Counted from the first letter of the stretch, positions 1 through 7,859 are shown. The stretch is 9,051 nucleotides of DNA from Bacteroidota bacterium (GCA_026391935.1 JAPLDC010000020.1:1-9051); one strand, 5' to 3'. Numbers and translations are program-made. The notes: a model not told the origin generated them from the letters alone.

Positions 1-1301
1 AATCCCAGCGATAATCCGTACCATATTCCTTGAACACCTAAATTCATTTTGAATCCTAAAAAATAACTCATCGGCAATCCTATTGCCCAATACGCGAAGA
101 GTGTTATAACGGTTGGGATCTTCACATCTTTTACTCCGCGTAATGCACCTAATCCAACAACTTGTATTCCATCGCTCAATTGGAAAAATGCTGCAATGAC
201 AATCAAGGAAGAAGCTATTCCAATTACGTTAGGACCTTTGCTAAAAATGGTCGGTAAGAAATCATGCAAGGAAATAAAAGTGAGCGACATACAACCCATA
301 AATAGCAATACCATTACAAATGCACTAAATCCGGCAGTTCTGATACCTCCTCTGCTTTTTAATCCCAATTGATTTCCCACACGCACAGATGCAGCAGAAG
401 ATAAACCGCTTGCCATCATATAGGTGGTAGCTGCGATACTGAGGGCGATTTGATGAGCAGCTTGTGCTTGCGGACTTATCCAGCCGATCATGATTACAGC
501 AAATGCAAATGCACCCACTTCAAATACCCATTGTAAACCTGAAGGAATGCCTATTGCTAATATTTTTTTTACCAATGTTCTATCGATTCGCAAGAAGTCG
601 AAAAATTTAAAACTAAATCCTTGCCAGTAAATTTTAAAATGTTTGTTATAATACACATAAGCAAACATAGCCAAAGCCATAACCACACGGGAAATAAAGC
701 TGGCCCAGCATGAACCCATTAATCCCATTGCGTGAAAACCGCAGTGTCCGAATATCATTAAATAGTTCAATAAAATATTCAGCAGATTTGCGCCAATAGT
801 GATAAACATTGCAACCATTGTAAAAGAAAGTCCTTCGGTAAATTGTTTGAATCCTGAAAAAATACACAGCGGAATCATGCCTAACATCATCACATTTAAG
901 AAGGGAATTGCTTGGTCAACTACTACTTGTTTTTGATCAAAAAGATTCAAAATTGGTGAAATTGAGAATAAAAGAACAAAAAGCAGAATCCCTAAAATGG
1001 TATTTATGAAAATACCATGCTTCAATAGAGCAGCATTCGTACGATAGTCCTTCGAACTATCTGCTGCTGCCACTAACGGAGTAACTCCATAGGAAACGCC
1101 TAGTCCAAATACTAAAACAAGGGTGTAAAGACTATTAGATAATGCTACTGCAGCTTGTTCGATGGTTCCAATTTGTCCCACCATGGCTGTATCGACCACA
1201 CCTACCATAATATGACCTAACTGGCTCAAAACTAAAGGGTAAGCAAGTAAGAATGTGGCTTTGTAGCTATTAAGGTAATTTTTTGAAAGTAAATTCGACA
1301 T
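1..1301 (-). CDS. MATE-family multidrug efflux transporter (C-terminus cut by window edge)
   Basis: Integral inner-membrane antiporter of the multidrug and toxic compound extrusion family, expected to expel cationic drugs or metabolites using a sodium or proton gradient. Reading from the ATG at 1301, 433 codons are open to the left edge without a stop. The protein begins MSNLLSKNYL, and the first membrane segment contains VVDTAMVGQIG at about residues 35-45. This is the NorM-type TM1 signature; by motif, D37 matches the cation-coupling aspartate of NorM. The rest alternates hydrophobic segments with short polar loops, and a second-half signature IPSGLQWVFEVGAFAFA mirrors the first half, as expected for the two six-helix bundles. 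MATE proteins are usually about 450 residues, so probably only the last few tens of residues are missing. It is transcribed away from the T9SS cargo gene. I saw no convincing promoter or regulator. Family assignment is firm; the substrate is unknown. Confidence 0.93.
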   Translation of the reverse strand, partial: MSNLLSKNYLNSYKATFLLAYPLVLSQLGHIMVGVVDTAMVGQIGTIEQAAVALSNSLYTLVLVFGLGVSYGVTPLVAAADSSKDYRTNAALLKHGIFINTILGILLFVLLFSISPILNLFDQKQVVVDQAIPFLNVMMLGMIPLCIFSGFKQFTEGLSFTMVAMFITIGANLLNILLNYLMIFGHCGFHAMGLMGSCWASFISRVVMALAMFAYVYYNKHFKIYWQGFSFKFFDFLRIDRTLVKKILAIGIPSGLQWVFEVGAFAFAVIMIGWISPQAQAAHQIALSIAATTYMMASGLSSAASVRVGNQLGLKSRGGIRTAGFSAFVMVLLFMGCMSLTFISLHDFLPTIFSKGPNVIGIASSLIVIAAFFQLSDGIQVVGLGALRGVKDVKIPTVITLFAYWAIGLPMSYFLGFKMNLGVQGIWYGLSLG

Positions 1302-1420
1302 AATTGGCCGTAAAGATAGTTTTTATCTTCAAAGCACCGAATCCCTTTATTGACAAGGGTCTTAATTTGAATTTTTTTATTAACTCCATGCAACCTGAAA
1401 CGTTAAAAATTCATCTGTAT

Positions 1421-1455
1421 TTTGTAATATTGAATGTGAACATTTGTTACATTTG
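1421..1455 (+). promoter_or_regulatory. Candidate Bacteroidota-type promoter for the T9SS cargo gene
   Basis: TACATTTG at 1448-1455 matches the Bacteroidota -7 consensus TAnnTTTG exactly. A TTTG at 1421-1424 lies 23 bp upstream, at the long end of the accepted -33 spacing. Transcription would start near 1462, giving a leader of about 34 nt before the ATG at 1496. The leader is AT-rich and has no Shine-Dalgarno sequence, which is usual in this phylum. AT-rich DNA yields such matches by chance, so confidence is moderate. Confidence 0.4.
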
Positions 1456-1495
1456 CGATTGAATTTTTAATAACGTATTAATCAAATACTTAATA

Positions 1496-3862
1496 ATGAA
1501 AAAACAGCTATTAACTTTCGTTTTGCTTGGAACTTTTTTGATTCAAGGTTTTTCTCAAACTTCAAAAATTCCGCCTACCGATACCAAGGCTTACGAAAAG
1601 ATGAAAGCAGAGGGGAAAATTCCTGCTAACTTAAAGCTAGAAAATATGAATACTTCTTTTCAGCCTACATTAGAGGATCTTCAACGTATTGGAGTGGCTC
1701 ACAAAATGGCTTCTTCTGGTTGTGGTTGTTATATTACTCCTGATGCCTCTTATACTTTAGCGATGGCGCCAAACGATGACGGAAGTACAGGATTGATTGC
1801 AATCCCTTTCAACTTTTGTTTGTATGGCACCAATTACAATACTTTGTATATCAACAATAATGGAAATGTGTCCTTCGGAACTTCATACGGAACCTTTTCT
1901 TCTTTCCCTTTTCCTGATGCTAGTTATGTTATGGTAGCTCCGTTTTGGGGTGACGTTGATACAAGAGGAACAGGTACTGTAAAATATAAGATCACTCCAA
2001 CTGCACTTTATGTAAATTGGGAAGCAGTAGGATATTATAGTTCAATGACCGATAAAGTAAATACTTTTCAATTGATTATCACAGATGGTATTGACGGTGT
2101 TTTACCTCCGGGAAATAATATCGCATTTTGTTATGGTGATATGCAATGGACAACAGGTGCTGCTTCTTCCGGAGTGGGTGGATTTGGTGGAACTCCTGCA
2201 ACAGTGGGTGTGAATCAAGGTTCTCCAGGATTAAATTATATTCAAATTGGACGTTTTGATCAACCCGGTGCTGTTTATGATGGTGGATATGGTCTTAATG
2301 ACGGTGTTAGCTGGTTAGATAACCAGTCGTTTTATTTTAATTCCTGCTCAGGAAATAATATTCCTCCGATCGCAAGTATTTCTCCTCCATTGCTTGGTGG
2401 TGGTGGCGCATGTGACACATTAAAACTTTGCGGTACAAACGATACTTTGATCGTAAGTGCGTTATTCTTATCTCCCGAAATTGGTCAGAATACTGTAATA
2501 ACAGTGAATACATATGGTACTCCGGGATTTTCTGTTTTGAGTAACACTCCGGGAAACTCTGCTACCGCGCAAGTACAGATAATTGCATCTCCTGCTAATG
2601 CAGGATTACAAATGATCACCTTCACGGCTTCAGATGATGGTACTCCAGCCGGTATTACTACTATTAACATAAATGTATTTATCGATACTACAGGGCTGGC
2701 TGCTTTCAATCCGGTGATCTCGGGTATACTCGATTTTTGTACCGGCGACAGCACTACCTTAACTGTTTCACCTACTACATATGACGCATATATTTGGAAT
2801 AATGGATCTACTGCTTTCTCTATTGTAGCGAATGCTTCAGGTCAGTATTTTTGCACAGCCCGTCAAAATGGGTGCTTTAAAACTGTATTAGTTGATGTAG
2901 TAGAACATCCGAATCCTACTCCCGAAATTATCGGAAATTTATTTACCTGCTTTTCAAATACAACCGCTCTAACAGTTGATTCAACAGGATTGTATCCAAC
3001 CTATTTATGGTCCAATTCCAGTACCAATGATTCGATATTTGTTGTGAGTGGAACGTATTCTGTCACCGTTACCGATTCATTTGGTTGTGTTGGAACATCG
3101 CCTTCTGTCACTGTTATCAATGCAAATCCTGATGTTACCATTTCCGGTGCCGTTCCTTTTTGTCCGGGTGATAGTATCGCATTAACGGCTGTTCCAACTA
3201 TCCCTGCCGGTGCAAGTTATTTGTGGTCCAATGCGGATAATACTTCAACAACATATGTGAATACTGCCGGACAAGTGATTGTAACGGTTTCTTATACCAA
3301 CGGATGTAACGCTGCCGATACCATAACAACCACACAGTTTTCTGCACCTACAGCTGAATTTAGTAGCAATCCTCTCGGAACAACAAATCCTGGAGTTCCA
3401 GTGAACTTTACTGATTTGTCATCCATTCCCGGACCTCCAACCATTATTAATTGGGTGTGGTACTTTGGAGATAGCCTTGGAGTTGTAGGTTCTACTTCAC
3501 AAAATCCAACGCATATTTACGGACAAAATGGAACCTATCTTGTTATGCTTGCAGTGCAAAGCAGCAACGGATGCTGGGATACTGTTTATCATGAATATAT
3601 TATTGTTTCTAATATAGATGTGCCTAATATTTTTACACCTAATGGTGATAAGGACAACGAATATTTATTTTTCAAAAATCTGGATTTCTTCCCTGGAACT
3701 TCAATTGCAATATTTAACCGTTGGGGAAATAAAGTATATGAGAGTGCCGATTATCAAAACAATTGGAATGGTGGCGGACAAAGTGATGGAGTATATTATT
3801 TCGTGTTAGAAAATCCTAAATTCGAAAAGCCTATTGCTAACTTCTTCCAGATCTTGAGATAA
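1496..3862 (+). CDS. Secreted T9SS cargo: nidogen-like domain, Ig-like repeats, PKD and type B C-terminal sorting domain
   Basis: Large extracellular or surface protein of 788 residues, probably an adhesin or matrix protein; no catalytic domain is visible. Residues 1-20 are a Sec signal peptide (MKKQ, hydrophobic core, GFS before Q21). About 98-285 resemble a nidogen-like (NIDO) domain: IPFNFCLYG, then LYINNNGNVSFG, APFWGDVDTRG and a closing SFYFNSCSG. About 305-400 look like a beta-sandwich. Three related Ig-like units follow at about 407-470, 477-542 and 547-613, each with a YIW/YLWSN-type core and most with an NGC or FGC ending. About 618-704 are a PKD domain (WVWYFGDS, then HIYGQNGTYLV). 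Residues 708-788 are the 'gliding motility-associated' type B sorting domain, with VPNIFTPNGDKDNEYL, IFNRWGNKVYES and a GGQSDGVYYF turn. The protein should cross the outer membrane through the type IX machinery. It is monocistronic, has its own promoter candidate and ends at a strong terminator. Domain calls are from motifs; the ligand is unknown. Confidence 0.93.
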   Translation: MKKQLLTFVLLGTFLIQGFSQTSKIPPTDTKAYEKMKAEGKIPANLKLENMNTSFQPTLEDLQRIGVAHKMASSGCGCYITPDASYTLAMAPNDDGSTGLIAIPFNFCLYGTNYNTLYINNNGNVSFGTSYGTFSSFPFPDASYVMVAPFWGDVDTRGTGTVKYKITPTALYVNWEAVGYYSSMTDKVNTFQLIITDGIDGVLPPGNNIAFCYGDMQWTTGAASSGVGGFGGTPATVGVNQGSPGLNYIQIGRFDQPGAVYDGGYGLNDGVSWLDNQSFYFNSCSGNNIPPIASISPPLLGGGGACDTLKLCGTNDTLIVSALFLSPEIGQNTVITVNTYGTPGFSVLSNTPGNSATAQVQIIASPANAGLQMITFTASDDGTPAGITTININVFIDTTGLAAFNPVISGILDFCTGDSTTLTVSPTTYDAYIWNNGSTAFSIVANASGQYFCTARQNGCFKTVLVDVVEHPNPTPEIIGNLFTCFSNTTALTVDSTGLYPTYLWSNSSTNDSIFVVSGTYSVTVTDSFGCVGTSPSVTVINANPDVTISGAVPFCPGDSIALTAVPTIPAGASYLWSNADNTSTTYVNTAGQVIVTVSYTNGCNAADTITTTQFSAPTAEFSSNPLGTTNPGVPVNFTDLSSIPGPPTIINWVWYFGDSLGVVGSTSQNPTHIYGQNGTYLVMLAVQSSNGCWDTVYHEYIIVSNIDVPNIFTPNGDKDNEYLFFKNLDFFPGTSIAIFNRWGNKVYESADYQNNWNGGGQSDGVYYFVLENPKFEKPIANFFQILR

Positions 3863-3877
3863 AAGTATTATCTGTAT

Positions 3878-3915
3878 AAAAAAATCCTGCTAATTGTTTA
3901 GCAGGATTTTTTTTT
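3878..3915 (+). terminator. Rho-independent terminator, probably bidirectional
   Basis: The stem AATCCTGCTAA (3883-3893) pairs perfectly with TTAGCAGGATT (3898-3908) around the loop TTGT. It is flanked by seven A residues on the left and nine T residues in total on the right. It starts 16 bp after the stop of the T9SS cargo gene, so it should end that transcript. The A-tract on the left gives the mirror-image structure for RNA made from the minus strand. It could therefore also stop transcription arriving from the gene that ends at 4131. Confidence 0.9.
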
Positions 3916-4035
3916 GAATAGATGTTGAACGCGAAAAAATTCAAACCTTCAAATAGCTATTCATTGTTTCTGTTCGTTTTTGAAACTATGCACTTTAGCA
4001 AGACTTTCAGTTTCTAAAAATGTTTTTTATGATGA

Positions 4036-4108
4036 CGTCATTGCGAGGAACGAAGCAATCTCAGCGGAAAAGTATTGTTTATAGATTGCTTCGTACCTCG
4101 CAATGGCG
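4036..4108. repeat. Imperfect inverted repeat with 26-bp arms (dispersed, MITE/REP-like)
   Basis: The left arm at 4036-4061 begins CGTCATTGCGAGG and continues AACGAAGCAATCT. The right arm at 4083-4108 is its reverse complement at 24 of 26 positions: one T-G wobble near the outer end and one A-A mismatch (4049 against 4095). The loop is 21 nt. The motif CATTGCGAGG...CGAAGCAATC is, from general knowledge, a short palindromic repeat seen many times in genomes of several unrelated bacteria. It lies between two convergent genes and has no coding capacity and no T-tract, so it is more likely a mobile or repetitive element than a terminator. Only one copy is in this window, so its dispersed nature is inferred. 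Confidence 0.8.
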
Positions 4109-4112
4109 CGTT

Positions 4113-4148
4113 CTAAAACTAAAACTAAATCTAAAACTTAAACTTTAC
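4113..4148 (-). repeat. Degenerate TTTTAG hexamer repeat across the stop codon of the HHH-barrel gene
   Basis: Six hexamer units read on the plus strand as CTAAAA, CTAAAA, CTAAAT, CTAAAA, CTTAAA and CTTTAC. On the coding (minus) strand they give in-frame codons TTT AAG TTT TAG ATT TAG TTT TAG TTT TAG. The true stop (TAG at 4131-4133) is thus followed by three further in-frame TAG codons within 18 nt. The coding part supplies the terminal KFKF, typical of an outer-membrane barrel end. This could be microsatellite-like expansion, or simply low-complexity AT-rich DNA. Confidence 0.6.
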
Positions 4149-6209
4149 CTGCGCTTTAATTTCTGATTTTGTATTTCCTTGAATTTCGGTAAGAGCACCG
4201 GCACTGATCACCTTCTTATTGTCATAATAGGTTTGAGAGTAACGTAACCACAATTCAATTCTTCTGGTAAGGTTATAATCCAATAATATATAAAAGCGAG
4301 AACCTCTGTCGTAATAGGCCGGAATAGAGTAGGAGCCCGGCACATCATTTTCGTAAGCGTAAATTCGTGCATCATAACTGTCGCTTTCAAAAAGTGCATA
4401 ACGCAGTGTAAATGAAAATGGTTTTCCCATTTTACTATAAGTAATATCCTGATAAACCAAATATCCTTTTTGTGTTTTATTGTTGTCCAATTTATAATCG
4501 ATCAACTCAATTCTGTTTTTTAATTTTACTGATGGAGTAATTGTATAAGATATATTAAATCGATAATTACTTTGTTTCACAGTAACCAAATAATCCATCA
4601 CATCAACTGTGCTTGTGTTTTTTTGTTTGTCGCGAGTACGGATTCGCACATACATATCCACTTTTTTTGAAGGTGTATAATTAAATTGCGCCATGTAGTC
4701 GTTCCCATAAGATGGTGCATTCACTTGGTATTTCAACCAGGGGAATTCAAACCGGTCGTAATACGCTGTTATCGTTGTTGAAATGTTTGGCTTGGCAACC
4801 AATCCCGCATATAAACCTTTTTCGTTTGCGGTGGAGCTGCTTTCTGCAAATCCATTGCTTAATAGATTCTGGAAATCACGTTGGTAATAGCGGTGCAAAA
4901 TGGTAAGTGATAAGCGTGGATCCATACTAATTAATACGCCATTTACAAATGCTTTTCCTCCATTTTTACTCATGGATGCTTCGCCAAAAAAATTAAAATT
5001 GCGGACAATAAAATTATAATCTGCTCCAACATTAAAATTCTTTGAAGACGAAAATTCAAACTGGTTATAATACGATAAAGCTCTTTTATAATCCACATCC
5101 AATTGATAGCTCATTGCAGAAACACCAACATTAAATTGTTTTCCTTTATATGCAACATTTCCACCCATCGTTTCCTGTAAGGATGATATTGCTAATGCTT
5201 CTCCAGTATCTGTGGTGTCACTCACATTCGCATCCACACGCTTACGTGAATAAAATGCGGTGGCTTCAAATTGTTTATATCCCAATGTTGTTGCTGCACC
5301 TCTCATAAACCTATTTTCATCTACAGAGGCATAGGGACGAATTCCGCCTGCTGATTTTTTTACACTCATGATATCCGGACTCTTTCCAAAAGCTTGTCCG
5401 CTCCATATCGTTAAGCCTTGTCCGAAGGTAGCTTGGTAATCACCAATAGCCAATGATCTTACAAATTTGACATTCTTTAAAAAAAAGTGAGCAGAGTAAA
5501 AATCAAATCCTGTTTTTTGATTTCCATTCAATGAATTTTCATACCAGCTGTAATTGAATTTTTGTTTGTTCTTGAAAAACAATTCTCCCTGATCTTTTTC
5601 TGCTGTGATTCCCCAGCTGATATTTGTTCCGTATATAAAACGGTAACGTGCATACACTTTATCCGGACTGCCAATATACCTTGAGTTTTGACTTTTGAAT
5701 AATGCTGCACTGTCGATCGGCGCGAATCCCGTTTGATCTTCAAGCACTCTTCCATAACGGATCACCACTGCATGTTGACCGTTGCTAAACATTTCCTTTA
5801 AGGTAAAATGAGCAGAAGTAAAATTGTCACTTACTTTAACATACGGCAATAACCTTTGAATTGTTTGCAGATCAAAACCGTTGATGCCTTGCAATTCATA
5901 AATGGTAATCAGCTTTCCATCCTTTTCGATATGCGTCAATAAATTATTGATCTGTATATCGGTCAATAATTGTAAGGATTGTAATTCCTCACGGTTGGTT
6001 TTATTTAGGTTTATCGGATGCTCTTTGAAATAGATGAGACCTTCCAAAAGACTTGAATAATCAGCTTCTTCGTCCGTTGAATTTTCAGCCATGTTTTCCA
6101 GCTTTTGCTGAATCTCACTGTCGTCACCTTTAACAGTATCTTGAGAAAAGGTGAAAAGAGGGAATGAAAACGTAAAAAGAAAGATCATAAAATAGATCTT
6201 CTTTAACAT
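4131..6209 (-). CDS. Helix-hairpin-helix domain protein with predicted outer-membrane beta-barrel
   Basis: Predicted outer-membrane protein of 692 residues; function unknown. Starting at the ATG at 6209, residues 1-22 form a signal peptide (MLKKIYFMIF, aromatic-rich core, TFS before Q23). An in-frame TTG at 6251 would add 14 residues and overlap the upstream gene by 11 bp, but it puts polar residues before the signal peptide, so I prefer the ATG. Residues 24-50 are acidic (DSEIQQKLE, STDEEADY). About 51-126 are helical with a ComEA-like tandem helix-hairpin-helix: INLNKTNREELQSL and YELQGINGFDLQTIQRLL. From about 145 to the end, alternating aromatic and polar strands with short turns suggest a large beta-barrel that ends QVKFKF. 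HHH motifs usually bind DNA, but here they would sit in the periplasm and may instead bind protein. It follows the PorV/PorQ-like gene by 31 bp, probably in one operon. Confidence 0.8.
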   Translation of the reverse strand: MLKKIYFMIFLFTFSFPLFTFSQDTVKGDDSEIQQKLENMAENSTDEEADYSSLLEGLIYFKEHPINLNKTNREELQSLQLLTDIQINNLLTHIEKDGKLITIYELQGINGFDLQTIQRLLPYVKVSDNFTSAHFTLKEMFSNGQHAVVIRYGRVLEDQTGFAPIDSAALFKSQNSRYIGSPDKVYARYRFIYGTNISWGITAEKDQGELFFKNKQKFNYSWYENSLNGNQKTGFDFYSAHFFLKNVKFVRSLAIGDYQATFGQGLTIWSGQAFGKSPDIMSVKKSAGGIRPYASVDENRFMRGAATTLGYKQFEATAFYSRKRVDANVSDTTDTGEALAISSLQETMGGNVAYKGKQFNVGVSAMSYQLDVDYKRALSYYNQFEFSSSKNFNVGADYNFIVRNFNFFGEASMSKNGGKAFVNGVLISMDPRLSLTILHRYYQRDFQNLLSNGFAESSSTANEKGLYAGLVAKPNISTTITAYYDRFEFPWLKYQVNAPSYGNDYMAQFNYTPSKKVDMYVRIRTRDKQKNTSTVDVMDYLVTVKQSNYRFNISYTITPSVKLKNRIELIDYKLDNNKTQKGYLVYQDITYSKMGKPFSFTLRYALFESDSYDARIYAYENDVPGSYSIPAYYDRGSRFYILLDYNLTRRIELWLRYSQTYYDNKKVISAGALTEIQGNTKSEIKAQVKFKF

Positions 6210-6240
6210 GAAAGCTGTCAGCCTGAAAAATATGTGTTTA

Positions 6241-7089
6241 TTATTGTTCAATTTTAGGTGAAGTCGTTTCGGTTTTTTTGAATGAATACGTTAATCCTAT
6301 TTGCGGACTAATTCCTAATGTCTGGTGATAATTTGCGGAAACATCGATCTTTAAATTTTTCAGATTTATTCCGAATCCAAACGAAGTCAATGTAGGATTG
6401 GTGCCAACACCTGCACGCAGATAAAATTCTTTCACAGGCTTGTATTCGATTCCTGCCTTGAAAATTGCTTTTTTAGCGATGTCTTTTTCTGTTTCTACGG
6501 CAACAGTAACTTTATCAGAAAAACTGTAATCACCACCGAAGCGGATGATCGTAGGCAAACGTTCATCATTATAATCGGCAATTTTTGCTCGTGTAGGATT
6601 AAAAACATGCGCTCCGATCGTTAATCCTTTTAAAGGTTTGGCTTGAATTCCAAATTCGGCAGCCAATACGCCCCTGCTGCCATAACCTTCAGCAATCTTA
6701 GTGGTCAGATAATCCATGGCGATACCTGCAGAAAGCTTGTTGCCAAAAGCTTTGGCAAAAGAAAGACTGTATTTGTTTTCGTTGTAAAGCGAGTAACCGA
6801 AATTACTGATGCATAAACCAAAGGTTCCTCCTTTAACAGGAAGAGCCATCACGCCACCTTTTATGCTGAGTTCTTTTAGTAAAAACCGGTTTTCGTAATA
6901 AACACCGGCAGAAATATCGCGGACAAATCCCAATCCGGCTTGGTTGTGGTGCGCACTCCAAACGTCACTTTGCGAAACGGAGGCGTTACCCATTCCGGCA
7001 GAACGTGCGCCAATAGGAAAATCTTCATTTCCAGCTTGTATCGAAAAAGTGATTCCAAAAGAGAGTATAATCGAGTAAATTTTTTTCAT
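6241..7089 (-). CDS. PorV/PorQ-like outer-membrane beta-barrel protein
   Basis: Predicted outer-membrane barrel of 282 residues, similar in style to the PorV/PorQ (FadL-like) proteins of Bacteroidota. The ATG at 7089 gives MKKIYSIILS and a signal peptide ending around A19-G20; an in-frame TTG one codon upstream adds nothing. The segment at about 27-54 (GARSAGMGNASVSQSD, then NQAGLG) matches the family pattern 'G-R-S-A-G-MG-A-S...D...NPAGL', with Q in place of the usual P. The remainder is amphipathic beta-strands with glycine-rich turns (FGFGINLKNLKIDVS, IGLTYSFKK) and a short polar tail. It is shorter than typical PorV (near 390 residues) or PorQ (above 300), so it should not be named as either without a search. 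PorV shuttles T9SS cargo to the surface anchor; whether this relative does so is unknown. It is 31 bp upstream of the HHH-barrel gene. Confidence 0.72.
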   Translation of the reverse strand: MKKIYSIILSFGITFSIQAGNEDFPIGARSAGMGNASVSQSDVWSAHHNQAGLGFVRDISAGVYYENRFLLKELSIKGGVMALPVKGGTFGLCISNFGYSLYNENKYSLSFAKAFGNKLSAGIAMDYLTTKIAEGYGSRGVLAAEFGIQAKPLKGLTIGAHVFNPTRAKIADYNDERLPTIIRFGGDYSFSDKVTVAVETEKDIAKKAIFKAGIEYKPVKEFYLRAGVGTNPTLTSFGFGINLKNLKIDVSANYHQTLGISPQIGLTYSFKKTETTSPKIEQ

Positions 7090-7151
7090 CAATTCAATTG
7101 TATTTTAAACAGTTCTTTGTTTTCGCATTGAATGCCTGAATCGGGATGCAT

Positions 7152-7176
7152 TGTCATGTTGAGCCTGTCGAAACAT
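7152..7176. repeat. Possible dispersed repeat element (one arm)
   Basis: TGTCATGTTGAGCCTGTCGA followed by AACAT lies in the 134-bp spacer between purE and the PorV/PorQ-like gene. From general knowledge, the pattern GTCATGnTGAGCnTGTCGAA is a short repeat found many times in some Bacteroidota and other genomes, often as a palindrome. Here only one arm is convincing; no matching reverse-complement arm appears in the next 45 bp. Internally, ATGTT (7156-7160) can pair with AACAT (7172-7176). With one copy in the window, repeat status is inferred. Confidence 0.45.
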
Positions 7177-7223
7177 ATGAGTGTGCTAAAAGAACACGAT
7201 GAGGCATGCTATTGCTGAGAACC

Positions 7224-7736
7224 CTAATTCGTTTTATATTCAAATTTGACCTCCGACAGCTCTTTATTGGCTTTCAGGATCTTATTTTTCAGGTTTTCTT
7301 TAAATTCTATCACTTTTTTCAATAATTCATCATTTCCGGCAGCCAATATCTGAACAGCCAGGATCCCGGCATTTTGTCCGCCATCCAAAGCAACGGTTGC
7401 AACAGGTATTCCAGGAGGCATTTGCAAAATAGAAAGCACCGAATCCCATCCGTCAATGGAGATAGAAGAGCGACATGGCACTCCTATTACCGGAATTGGG
7501 GTAAATGCAGCCACAACGCCCGGTAAATGAGCCGCTCCGCCAGCTCCGGCAATAATTACACGGATTCCTTTTGTATGTGCATTTTTAGCAAAATTGGCCA
7601 CTTCTTCCGGTACCCGATGGGCAGATAAAGCGTTAATTTCGAAAGGGATCTTAAACTCGTTCAGGATCTTTGCTGCTTCCTGCATAATGGGCATATCAGA
7701 TGTGCTACCCATGATAATACTCACTTTTGGTGTCAT
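7224..7736 (-). CDS. purE: N5-carboxyaminoimidazole ribonucleotide mutase (PurE, class I)
   Basis: Cytoplasmic enzyme of de novo purine synthesis that converts N5-CAIR, made by PurK, to CAIR. The 170-residue length fits class I PurE, which usually forms an octamer. The family motifs are all present in order: GSTSDMPIM at 10-18 (phosphate and ribose binding), SAHRVP at 38-43 with H40 matching the catalytic histidine of E. coli PurE, IAGAGGAAHLPG at 62-73, PVIGVP at 82-87, and LQMPPGIPVATVA at 104-116 followed by NAG. After about residue 135 comes a Lys/Glu-rich helix and short tail. The ATG at 7736 places the first strand (KVSIIMGS) correctly. It diverges from hpt-adk across 123 bp. purK is not in the window. 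The PorV/PorQ-like gene follows on the same strand after 134 bp, so cotranscription is possible but not shown. Confidence 0.97.
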   Translation of the reverse strand: MTPKVSIIMGSTSDMPIMQEAAKILNEFKIPFEINALSAHRVPEEVANFAKNAHTKGIRVIIAGAGGAAHLPGVVAAFTPIPVIGVPCRSSISIDGWDSVLSILQMPPGIPVATVALDGGQNAGILAVQILAAGNDELLKKVIEFKENLKNKILKANKELSEVKFEYKTN

Positions 7737-7821
7737 AAAAGAGGTTTTTTTGTATTAATAAAAGTAAAAGTAGCTTTTTATATGGGAAGAATAAAATAAA
7801 GTTTTCAGGTATAATTTCGGG

Positions 7822-7839
7822 TATTTTTGTTTATTTTTG
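7822..7839 (+). promoter_or_regulatory. Candidate -7 boxes for the hpt-adk transcript
   Basis: Two copies of TATTTTTG, at 7822-7829 and 7832-7839, each match the Bacteroidota -7 consensus TAnnTTTG. They would give leaders of roughly 24 and 14 nt before the ATG at 7860. I see no good TTG at the -33 distance for either. On the minus strand a TACTTTTA lies about 28 nt upstream of the purE ATG (revcomp of 7765-7772) and is a weaker candidate for purE. The whole 123-bp region is very AT-rich, so chance matches are likely. Confidence 0.35.
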
Positions 7840-7859
7840 GGCTTCAATAGCCTTTTTTT

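Noticed and set aside
646..867. Short open frame on the minus strand
   Set aside because: It lies in another frame inside the clear MATE coding sequence and has no family features.
1311..1318. TATCTTTA on the minus strand as a -7 box for the MATE gene
   Set aside because: It would start transcription only about 3 nt before the ATG, and no TTG lies at the -33 distance.
1343..1359. CCCTT...AAGGG hairpin upstream of the MATE gene
   Set aside because: The stem is only 5 bp with a 7-nt loop and no T-tract; likely chance.
2485..2754. Short open frame antisense to the T9SS cargo gene
   Set aside because: It is wholly inside a well-supported gene, has no signal or domain, and arises from the codon bias of the sense strand.
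4032..4041. ATGACGTCAT, a perfect 10-bp palindrome, as an operator
   Set aside because: It overlaps the outer end of the inverted-repeat arm and lies between convergent gene ends, where an operator has no obvious target.
6210..6251. TTG start for the HHH-barrel gene, overlapping the upstream gene by 11 bp
   Set aside because: It would put 14 residues before an otherwise ideal signal peptide; the ATG at 6209 fits better.
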